Origin: Cydia pomonella | Taxonomy: Eukaryota > Arthropoda > Insecta > Lepidoptera > Tortricidae | Direction of reading: 5' to 3' | NCBI RefSeq assembly: GCF_033807575.1 | Contig: NW_026907799.1 | Span: 124,001 to 188,000 of the forward strand | Length of the DNA: 64,000 nt | In this document: in pieces, positions 54,588 to 64,000 of the stretch | How positions within the stretch are numbered: the first letter of the stretch is position 1 | Layout of the letters: every line of letters begins with the position of its first letter | The notes under the pieces: generated by a model | What the model was told of the DNA's origin: nothing | The model's database searches: none | What the model saw: only the letters and a program-made list of their open reading frames with translations | Made by a program: the position numbers and the translations under genes

Positions 54588-55414
54588 AAGAACTATCTCC
54601 GAAAAAATACATAAAAGGGGAAAAAAGTACGTTGCTAAGAACAGGGTACAAATTTTTTTTTTTAATAATTGATTTTTTGAGTTTTTTTGCTTTCCTATCC
54701 AAATAGGTATCCTATGAAATACACTGCCGTACACGATTTTATTTAAAACCGTAAATTACAATACAAATTTTAATCGAAAGCTAACATTTTGGTAGAAACC
54801 TACCAGAATTGTATAGACATGGTTATTGAAATATCAACCCAATGTTTTTGCAATAAGGCGGATTGTTCGTTACGTTGGTCAGCGTCTGGTTAACTATTGT
54901 AATGTTTTACATGCGCTGGAGTCAATAAATCGATAAGTGAAATGTATTTGTGCTTTCATTTTAAATTTCCTACCTACGATAAAAGAGAATGACAGTGACT
55001 ATTGACAGTGAAGAATTGGAATGAAACGAAGAGAACGTAGTGTTGTTAACATCATGAGTTCCAGACGCAATTGTTTTGTGTGATACAGGAACCGGTCCGG
55101 TATCCCCTTCGGGCTTTTGGAAGGGGTATTTCGTAAGGCTTTGGCTACCAAAGCCGTTACTAACTAAAACCCTTTCATTTGGTCATTAAAACGCTTCATA
55201 ATACGGGTAAGCTGACATCCGTTTTTAGCGCTTAGGCACTAACCTCTTGAAGGGGTATCGATTATAAATTATGACTCTTATGCCATTTTCAAATATCAAA
55301 TATTGGGTGAGACTGGGTGTCTAGCGCGTTGACAGCACAGGTGTTAATTTTTTGAATTAGGAAGGGGATACCCTTTCATTTTAGCGGTATCTTTGAAAGG
55401 GAAACCCCTTCCTA
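54588..55414. other. Intergenic DNA with repeated AAGGGGTATC motifs
   Basis: From about 55090 to 55410 the motif AAGGGGTAT and its complement ATACCCCTT/ATCCCCTT recur in both orientations, which suggests the subterminal region of an unidentified transposon. No gene. Confidence 0.4.
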
Positions 55415-55646
55415 TAGTTCGTTTTTTTCAGCATTAGGAAAAAGGTAAACAAGTTTGCCTAATGTCTAATGTAGTGTCTTGTCTAATGTATTTTGATTGA
55501 AAAACTCTTTAAAAAAACAGTGAGCAGTAGTCTAACTTATGAAGGCAAAATAATGTAAATGATTGTATATGATTTATAATGGTTATTCAATAAAAAGATC
55601 CGTCATAATTGCTTACCTTCTTTCTAATGCTAAAAAAAACGAACTA
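55415..55646. mobile_element. TA-flanked MITE, 232 bp
   Basis: Ends TAGTTCGTTTTTTTCAGCAT and the inverted TAGTTCGTTTTTTTTAGCAT, extending to AAGGTAA, flanked by TA (55413-55414 and 55647-55648). It appears inserted in the AAGGGGTATC-rich element. Confidence 0.8.
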
Positions 55647-55648
55647 TA

Positions 55649-56345
55649 GAGCTAAGTCAAATGAACAGGTAAGCAATTCAAAGGGAAAGCCAATCCTTGA
55701 CGCTGTTCAATAAACGACTAAGCCATTTAAAGGCTTTTTCTGGGAAGGGGTGGTCGAGTCCCTATAAATCAAAACACAGCTTAAAAAGGCATTTCTTTTA
55801 TTAAAAAAAGAGAAAATAAAATTACAGAAAAAACACATTGCGCAACATTTATAAATAATATCTATCGGTCATAACCACATATTATGCGTCAACAATTATT
55901 GAAATTTACAATGTCAGTGTATAATTATTTTATACAAAGTCTATTCACTGGATACTACAATTTTGAATATAAAATGGGGAAAATAAAATAAAATATTTAT
56001 AGTAAAATGGGTAAAATAAAAGGTAAGTATTTGCAAGCGAAATTGACATTTAAAAATGGCAGAGAATTCGGAGTGGGATCAGAATGCAGTATCCAGCGAA
56101 AAACTTAGTCTTAGTAATAATGAGGCCGCAGTAGTGAATAAACGGTGGCATCTCTGAGCTATCCTCAGGTTATTTCACAATAACCTATTAGAAGAGGAGA
56201 TCTTTAGATATCGTTTACATTCAATAACGTTATTTTACAGCAAACTTTGTTACACGATTAACTATTCTCCGAAAGATAGTGAAGAAATCTTCACATACTT
56301 CATTAATCAAACTTAAACCTTCGTGAGACATATTCTAAAATATTT
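55649..56345. other. Intergenic DNA, nothing recognised
   Basis: GGGAAGGGGTGGTCGAGTCC at about 55740 may be the other end of the AAGGGGTATC-rich element. No gene. Confidence 0.35.
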
Positions 56346-56520
56346 AGTTACAGTCAGCTGCGGGCTGCGGACCCCGCGCGCCCCGCCCCGCCCTGTCAGG
56401 CGCGCGGGGAGGCGCGCACTGCACGGAGTGCAGCCGTTGCGAGCCCTCAAGCCTGAGGAAGGACCCTCGATGGGTTCGAAATATGTCGCCAAAAGCGACA
56501 AATAATTCAAGAGAGTGTAA
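56346..56520 (+). other. Structured GC-rich remnant with hammerhead-like core
   Basis: A GC-rich block (56360-56440) with strong hairpins (for example CTGCAC-GGA-GTGCAG) is followed by CTGAGGA, a GACCC/GGGTT stem, GAAA, and GTCGC-CAAAA-GCGAC. CTGANGA-stem-GAAA-stem is the conserved core arrangement of hammerhead ribozymes as carried by Penelope-like elements. Stem I is not evident, so it may be a decayed copy or a chance resemblance. No Penelope protein is seen nearby. Confidence 0.4.
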
Positions 56521-57640
56521 CCGTGTAACTAATTTTTTTACTTCATTAATCATTATGTCAAAAGGAATATCAGTATTATCATATTTATCATACATTAGTG
56601 ATAAATCACTTCTGAAAATACCAACTGAAAATGTCAAGCTATCTCCCTATTTTCAGGAGTACTAAGTCATTTGAGAAATGAGATTCTGAAGGTCTAAGCT
56701 ACTGTAATCATGTCAAAGGGTCTCGATAAAATAGCTCCGATTTCACCGTTTTTTTAGGTATCAAAAACACCTAAAGCCGACAGTAAATGTGTTCACGCCG
56801 CCCAAAAACGATTCTGACGAACGCTGTCAATGTAACCTTAATGCTTTCGTATAAGGTCCATATTAGCTCGCTTGCACCCATGATAATTGCATAAAACTAG
56901 TGTAAATGGCTTAATAGGTAGCTATTTTTAGATTTTATGTGCCTTTGACATGATGGGTTTACACAAGGTTCTTTTTTAATAAATTATTCGAGTTACAGTG
57001 GAATATTTTAAACATATATATATCGATAAGTACCTACTTACATAAGTCACTTTTTGGAGTTCATCTTTGTAGTTAAGTAACGATGAAAGCGAAGCGAGAG
57101 TGAATGTTTTAAGTATTAATTATTGCACTTTAACATATCAGATCACAATATGTGCAAAATAGCACTTAGTACACTAAGTTTAAGGTTTAATTTACCATTT
57201 GTCACAATTCCTCCGTAGGACCTTATTTAAGTTAGATAACATAAATTAACAAACATGTGATGTATATTTTGGTAACTAATTTTTTTTAGGTTTGAGGTAG
57301 AGATAAATAGAAACATCTCTGTTATATATTTTGGCTGGCTTTTTAAACGGGTCTTTGGCTGAGTGCTCGCATTTCAAAAGGTGAGACAGGTCCAGAACTT
57401 TGTTGATATTTTCGATTAAATTTTCTACAGAATAAATTTTATGAAATCGTAACTTTAGTAAAACGTATAGTTGAAATTGGCGGCATTAATATGAATATAT
57501 AAAGTTAATTCACTACAAAATTAAATCCAAAATAAAACAAATCGACCTGGGTACATTTTAACATTTTTTCATCAGCTGAGCACACTATTAGAAACATTTT
57601 AGAGGTCTCACAATATGATTGTTATAATACTTAGATTAAC
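56521..57640. other. Intergenic DNA, nothing recognised
   Basis: No supportable gene or repeat. Confidence 0.4.
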
Positions 57641-57838
57641 CCTTAGTGTGCGGCACGTCATTAAGTGATTATGAACCTTGTCGGGATGAAAGAAGGCTGA
57701 CATTGGTCTGTAACCGCGAAGATCATTTGCACTCAGCCAGATTGGTATAGGTCAACGCTTAATCCAGACGGTTGACAGTGATATATTCAAACACAATGTA
57801 AATTGTTCTTGAATAAATAAACTGAACTGAACTGAATT
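57641..57838 (+). mobile_element. LINE 3' end fragment with CTGAA tail
   Basis: GC-richer block ending AATAAATAAACTGAACTGAACTGAATTG, a short tandem tail of the kind found at LINE 3' ends. No ORF part survives. Confidence 0.45.
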
Positions 57839-59037
57839 GATAACAGTGTGTTTCAATGTTTGGCTTCGTCAACTGGTTTTTGTTAAAGAAAAAAATATAT
57901 ATTTATAATTAGAACCAAACCTAACCTCGCCAACCGTCTGAGTTAAGTGGTTTTTAGATTACTTTCAATGCTGGGTGGGCTCTAGCGATACCTAAACTAA
58001 TTCTAATTTTACCAAAGAAAGCGGGTATCAATATCAATGGATAATGTTCAATTTTTAATCTTATCTCCATTAGTCAAGGTCGGCTTTGCTATGACACAGT
58101 TTATTACGAACGTTACCCTCCCTGGCAGTCTGAACAACTAATACCTTATAAACTAGTTTATAACATTAATATTGTAAATATATTTGTAAAAAAGCCTATA
58201 CATATACAAAGTACAGAAGCGTACATAAGTGTTGTACTTAGAGAGATTTGTGGTTTTATAATCAGTTTATAAACTTGTCGACATTAATAGATTATGTTTA
58301 TAGAGAAAAAGTCAAGGTGCCGTAATAGATTTGTATTATGTATTTCCATCGTTCTGTTCTCGGTATATTTACCTAATCAAGAGATTTGTAATTTTCATAC
58401 ATTTAGAAACTTATAATTCATTTATAAGTTATGATACATCCTTAAATGACGTTGATACGGTATAGGACAACAGAAGCAAAAGAAACTGCAGTTTATGAAT
58501 TATGTTAAGAGATCTTCTCTTAATATTAGCATAATAAGATAAACCTATGTTTGTCGACAGGTTTATAACAGATAGTATAATTTATTTGTTGGTAAAACTT
58601 AATGCTTTGTGCATCGAAGCGTTTTAATATAGTCTCAATAGTCAGAACAATCACAACATCCTTATATTCTTGTCGGTGTACGGAGATGAAATGTAAGCCC
58701 TGGAAAAAGAGAAATACGTTAAAAAAAAATAAATAAAACAGTGCAATGTTCATAGTAAAATAGAGTAAATAAAGTATTTCATAGCTAAGGCTATGCTACA
58801 ATTTTCACGATAAAAACATAGGTACCTAATGGAACATGTTTACTAAAAATATCAGTACAAAAAACGCAAGCATCAATAAAATGTAAAAAAAAGCAATTTC
58901 AAGGTCCTTATCATCATTAAATTCCAGACAGTTAAATCACGCTATAACCTTGCTGGAATTAAAAACCTTACAATAGATTTCTTGTGGTCAGTGAGTCGGA
59001 GAAGAATAGGTATAGATGAGGACGTTTTATTATTAGT
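57839..59037. other. Intergenic DNA, nothing recognised
   Basis: No supportable gene or repeat. Confidence 0.4.
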
Positions 59038-59157
59038 AGAGAATTTGAAATAGAGGTGGGTTGTCAAAGAAAACTTTGTAGCCACAGTAAATTTACTGCC
59101 ATCTTTCGACACATGGTTAACACTTTTAGAACGCCACACCCCTATTTCAAATTCTCT
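59038..59157. mobile_element. Short MITE, 120 bp
   Basis: Ends AGAGAATTTGAAATAGAGGTG and inverted AGAGAATTTGAAATAGGGGTG. The interior (GTAGCCACAGTAAAT, TTTCGACACATGG, CTTTTAGAACGCCA) is shared with the fragment at 38351. Confidence 0.8.
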
Positions 59158-59636
59158 TTGCTTAAGAACAACGAAAGACATCCAAAGCAAGATAAAAAAA
59201 GGCAACAAGCTCTCAATACGCTAAAATTAATAATAGTGCCATGCATCGTACATCAGATCGAGCAAGCTCCGGATTCTAGCCCAAATCTAGGCAACGAGAG
59301 AATATTTATGTGTGCTAAATAGAGACGCCTGCTAGCAAAATTACGATTTAATGTTTGAAAGAAAAATATAAAAATACACCGCACCGATTTCGACTCTTGG
59401 TCCAGATTTTGTGTTTAAAGAACTTTATTTCTCAAAAGAAATTTTACATTTCACTTAATGAGAATATATACTAAATCAAAAGTAAATCAGTGAGCATCGC
59501 AAGTTATACAAAACGAACAAAAACAATAACTAATTAGACTAAGACGTTTTTGTCACAATAATTAATAGTAGCACACTGCAGGTAGCACTATAAAAGTTTC
59601 GAAATAGGTACTCCAAACCGAATCTTGCAACCGGCG
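59158..59636. other. Intergenic DNA, nothing recognised
   Basis: No supportable gene or repeat. Confidence 0.4.
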
Positions 59637-59877
59637 TGAAAATGTATTTTACAGTACATATGGGGCTACTTTATAGCACTAGTGCGAGAAGTAGCATATT
59701 ATGTTACTGTGTCGAACATTTAAAGGGCCATATGTACTGTAAAACGTTGTACGATACATGTGCGAATAGGTAATTCGCAACTCGTGTCGATTTAAAACAC
59801 TCCCTTCGGTCGTGTTTTAATTTATCGCCACTCGTTTCGAATTTCCTATTTTTCGCACTTGTATCGTAATGTACTAT
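59637..59877. mobile_element. Palindromic repeat with two nested inverted pairs
   Basis: GTATTTTACAGTACATATGG pairs with GCCATATGTACTGTAAAAC (59646-59745). TACGATACATGTGCGAATAG pairs with the complement ending at about 59873. The layout suggests a foldback MITE with a second hairpin. Confidence 0.65.
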
Positions 59878-60773
59878 TTCATAAACTGTATTTTTTTTTA
59901 TAACAATCGGCAGCTGTTTCAAATTAATCTAATGCAATTTTGGATCTGATATACGTCACTACAAAAGTGCATGTTATTTTCATCGATAACTAGGTACGTA
60001 AAACAAAGTGCTCCACTGTTTAATGGGATTCTGCACTTCAACCATGCATGCTAAACTGACCGAAGAATTTGAGACACTGAGCTTAATAACGAATAAACGA
60101 ATTTGGTATAATTGCAGTTAAAAAAGCATGTATTAAAAAAAGGAACTTTAGGCTTATTTGAAATTTATAGTCATTTTATAAATTTGTGTTTTTATTAGCA
60201 ACACGATTTTTCTAAGCTCTTTCCTGATTGGTAATTTAGTTTGCTGTCCGTTTGAACATTTAAATAAATTTAGCGGCAGATGTCGAAGTTAAATTTTATT
60301 CTAAATTCGATTTTAAAGATTTTTCTGAATGACTGCTGCCTTTGCTACTTCGTTAACCTAAAACCAAATCGGCCATCAGGTAAGTAAATATCGAATTACC
60401 AATTTTCGATGTTATTTTTTTCATTCCAATGTGTCTCACTCCTCAGGTCAACTACCTACGAACAATAAAAGCCACACGACAACGTACAAACTTGCCGAGT
60501 TAAACCTTAGTGGAAATTGCTTGGTTTATAAAAGTTTCTTTTCTTGCAGTCTTCTCGCGGCTCGCTATTCGTTTAGCACTGGGAGCATGGATCTAGAAAA
60601 ATAAGTTTAATACTAATGTTAGTAGTTTTTTAATACAAGGCTAATTTAGTTAATAACATAGAAAATATCTAATACCTAAAACCGGCTATTCGAGAATATC
60701 CGGTTCGAAGGACCAATATATTTTTCTTTACAGTATACGATTAAATACTAACAATATGTTTAAACTATGAAAT

Positions 60774-60806
<33 letters not shown>

Positions 60807-63426
60807 GTGTACTACTTTTACAGACATAATTTTTATTGACGTATGATTTTTATTATGAAAGCATGTTAGGTCTACCAATTTAATTAAATATCACATAGTC
60901 CAAAATAAACCATATATAGCAGGTGTAATATCAAACTTATCACTTTCCAGTATATGAACTAAAATAAAAACGATAATCTAACATGTGACAACGCAAAATA
61001 TTACATCCTTCTAAGCACCTATCTCTATTTATTTTGATGTATCATATGTAAATATTATAATATTTACTAGAATAATGCTATGAGCCCAGTAATGTGTGCT
61101 GGATCTGGCTAATTATAGTGGTTAAAATTAGAAATAATAATAAAATTGATTAGGCACCCCCAACGAATACCTACTTAATCTATCAAAATTGCTCGGGCCT
61201 TTCACAGCTGAGGGGATACCATTTTTTACCAATTTCTACCCAAAGGTAAATTTTTAGTAATACACTCGTAAATAGGCGGTAATGCACACTGTCATAGTTG
61301 TTAATTTAATATTTAAGAAAATAGTTGTGCTAACAGTATATACTGACTATAATTTATTTTACCAGTGATATCGAGTGAACGTGATTGCAATAAATTGAAT
61401 TGCATTGGAGTATACAGAAACAGACCCAAATTATCAGTAGAAAAAGGCACGAAATTCAATTTGTATCGACAACTCTTCGCGCCTACTTTTTTAAATATGC
61501 CGCCTTTTTGTACGGGCAAGGTCGCTGTGCCAGAGTATAAATTGTTCTCATTTAAATTGGTAGACCGATTGCCAAAGCGCGGACAAAGCACATGACAACA
61601 ACATTAGTAAATAAAACATAGATACCTTCCGTTTCCAAAGCTATGGGAATGGGACCTGGCAGCGATGGAAGTAAACATACATATAAGCGATACTGTAGGT
61701 ATAGTAATTAGTTACGAGATTGGCGGAGCGAGATTTTAAACTATGCTATTATGAGGTGTGAAATGAAGCAGGAACTACTAAACGCTGGCCAGAAAATACA
61801 ATTTTCGGTCTCCTGGGCGTTAACACATTCACCGCTGAGCTACGGTCGTAGCTAACGTTCGTTTCTCGGTATGTAGCGAGAATGCTTCGTACAGGCAAAA
61901 CGACAACGTGTGGCGATTAGCACTGAATGGGTTAAAGGAAACCGATGATTCAGAGCAAAATCCGACGGTAGTGTCTCGATTCTGATAGCATCAAATGCCA
62001 ATGCAATAGAAAACAGATTATTTATTAACAATAAAATTATACTGTATGGCGGTTGACGTTACCGGCGTCCTTCTCTTGCCTTTGGTATGGTCATTGAATA
62101 AAAAAATATCGATAGTAGGTATAATTGAAGAATTAATTAATTATTTTATCCTGTTTGATGGATCATTCTCTTTTTTTCTCAACAGGTGGTAAATGTTAAG
62201 AATGATTACCCTTTATGACGAGAGTATATGTAATATTTTATGATTACGTGTACATTTTATACTTTATGCTTTGACAGCGCAGCATTCAGTATTAGAGAAA
62301 TCTAGTGTAGTTTCTAGATTCATAGATTATAAGTGCGAAATGAAAAAAATGTTGAGTATTTAACGAACACTACGAGCATAAAAGTAGTAAGAGTAAAATG
62401 AAAATACTTCACGTTTGGTATGACAATAGACAATTTTATTTTTGGATAATTTTTTTTACATGATATAAAATTAACTACTTGCCAACTAGCTATACCAATC
62501 TCGTATACTTACTCTCGAAAGTATTTCCGTACAAACCTGTTTTTAGGAAAAATATTTTATCCAAGAAACAAACTAATTCATAATGATTCTGCCGAAGGAT
62601 TGCAAATTTTACTTTATGGTCAGTATTTATAAATAATATTCGTATAAAACAGGCCATACATGAGTAATCAAGATGAAATAGTAGGTAACTACCCAGAATA
62701 AGAATGACAACCAACATGATATATTGGACGTGAACAATTATTACTTAAAAATGTTTTGGTCGAGTGTAACATTTATTTGTTTGGCGTTGTGTATTATATC
62801 ACGTGGGTTGTCATTTGTAGATGAAATACGCAAATTTTAGGTACAAAATGTAGGCAAATTAGTGTGAGCTGCAAGCATGAATCAGATTATAATATGTTAA
62901 GTAATTTTTAGAGTATCAAATGCAGACCTTCGCATGTTTAAATACCTAATGCATCCCTTTTTGTTTTCTCATACCTACCCACTCGTAATACTTACATACC
63001 TTAAAACGAGTAGGTAAATAGTAATATGATTGCCTTTTCATATTTTCAAAGTGTAGGTGCAGGTTTTGCTCGTAATGGTCTAGTTTGTCAAATTTGTATT
63101 AAACACAAATCTGTGGACAGAGGGGGACAGTCAAGATGACAAACGCTAATCGAAACCTGAATTACATGTCTCTCATTAGTAACTGCCTAATCTTGATAAT
63201 GGATGCAGATGTAAACCCATAAGAGGGTATATTGTTTAGAATATTTTGATTATATTGATCTTCGTTCCCGGAATCTGATAAATTAGTACGAATCAACCGC
63301 AGAGGCTTCTGTAAATTGACCATTCGTTCATTATCTACAGCGTGATTTGACAAAACAGGCAAATACGAGCATTAACGTTAGTGCAATCGCACTAAATTGG
63401 CCCAAAATGTAATAGTGATCCTAGCG
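59878..63426. other. Intergenic or intronic DNA without recognised genes
   Basis: About 3.5 kb, AT-rich, with an (AT)n tract at 60782-60806. It may be partly intron of the - strand C1-domain gene. No exon was found. Confidence 0.4.
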
Positions 63427-63432
63427 ACTCAC

Positions 63433-63585
63433 AGCTCCATATTGTGCACGGAGGACGACGGGCAGGCGGCGGCGGCCTGGACGTGGCAGTGCTTGTGGCA
63501 GCGCAGCGCGCAGTCGCGGCACTCGTAGCCCTGCTTGCCGAGCCGCCGCGCGATCGTCTTCTGGCAGACCTCGCACACCGTGCCG
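63433..63585 (-). CDS. C1-domain exon of an unidentified gene
   Basis: C1 domains are small two-zinc folds that bind diacylglycerol/phorbol ester or act as membrane or protein docking modules. The exon encodes GTVCEVCQKTIARRLGKQGY, ECRDCALRCHKHCHVQ and ACPSSSVHNME. The spacing C-x2-C-x14-C-x2-C-x4-H-x2-C-x7-C fits the C1 signature exactly. The first His of the motif must lie in the preceding exon. It is an internal exon: acceptor TTATTCAG|C and donor CT|GTGAGT, phase 2 on both sides, 153 nt (multiple of three, so skippable). High GC is typical of coding DNA here. Which C1 protein this is cannot be told from one exon. Confidence 0.88.
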
Positions 63586-63611
63586 CTGAATAAATAATAC
63601 AATTTATTTAT

Positions 63612-63873
63612 AAATAAATAAATATTATAGGACATTATTACACAAATTGACTAAGTCCCACGGTAAGCTCAATAAGGCTTGTGTTGCGGGTACTTAGACA
63701 ACGATATATATAATATATACATATTTATAAATACTTAAATACATAGAGAACATCCATGACTCAGGAACAAATATCCATGCTCATCACACGAATAAATGCC
63801 CTTACCAGGATTTGAACCCGGGACCATCGGCTTCATAGGCAGGGTCACTACCCACTAGGCCAGACCGGTCGTC
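63612..63873 (-). mobile_element. tRNA-derived SINE, copy 4
   Basis: Minus-strand copy with B box GGTTCAAATCC and the usual body. Its TTTA-rich tail ends about 26 bp upstream of the C1 exon acceptor, on the same strand as that gene. Confidence 0.92.
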
Positions 63874-64000
63874 ATATTTAAATACATATTTGATATTACA
63901 TACAGTGTGCTGATCCACTATAGCGCTTTAAGTCTAAGGTTCGATTTTACTCGCTAAACTGAGCTCCTTTTAGTATAGGACCGACCCCGAAATCGTGAAA
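63874..64000. other. Window end, possible repeat edge
   Basis: The last 30 nt (TAGGACCGACCCCGAAATCG) resemble GGGACCAATTCCGAAATCG at 40547, an inner part of the inverted-repeat complex, so a related element may start here. Confidence 0.3.

Overview
The window looks like a piece of a moth or butterfly (Lepidoptera) nuclear genome. It is AT-rich and intron-rich, dense in short inverted-repeat transposons, tRNA-derived SINEs and decayed LINEs, and codes for very few host proteins. The organism call is an inference from the element types and from the closeness of the one large gene to insect Enabled.

The host gene that organises the window is enabled (ena, Ena/VASP family), on the + strand from about 12.3 kb to 48.9 kb. 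I can place 14 coding exons whose splice phases all agree and which sum to 2088 nt (695 codons plus stop). They encode an unusual N-terminal exon (12323-12843), the EVH1 domain (33328-33493 and 34122-34277), a spacer exon present as five tandem copies (37612-38269), proline-rich exons (39051-46387) ending in a G-actin-binding motif, an F-actin-binding exon (46792-46965), linker exons, and the C-terminal tetramerisation coiled coil (48459-48582 plus 48866-48894). A short alternative 3' exon with its own stop and AATAAA lies at 47185-47242. The second host gene is seen only as one internal exon of a C1 (zinc-binding, phorbol ester/DAG-type) domain on the - strand at 63433-63585.

Region by region: 1-12.3 kb is intergenic, with a Harbinger-type MITE nested in another MITE (about 333-602), a mariner-like MITE (2829-3303), a 5'-truncated LINE carrying a nested TA-flanked MITE (3621-5930), LINE 3' fragments (6.5-10.5 kb) and another MITE (10733-11433). 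The 20 kb first intron of ena (12.8-33.3 kb) holds SINEs, three hAT-type non-autonomous elements with 8-bp target duplications, palindromic MITEs and a LINE with a restriction-like endonuclease domain. Later ena introns hold a 1.9 kb hAT element with a perfect duplication (34910-36823) and a 4.3 kb inverted-repeat complex invaded by an RNase H-bearing LINE (39773-44043). Downstream of ena (48.9-63.4 kb) there are more MITEs, LINE remnants and a Penelope/hammerhead-like structured remnant near 56.4 kb.

The most interesting signal is the exon array in ena: five near-identical copies of one exon, separated by only about 31 nt and all (except a frameshifted third copy) splice-phase compatible, an arrangement that would force one-copy-only splicing. 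All family and function statements come from reading the translated sequence, without database searches.
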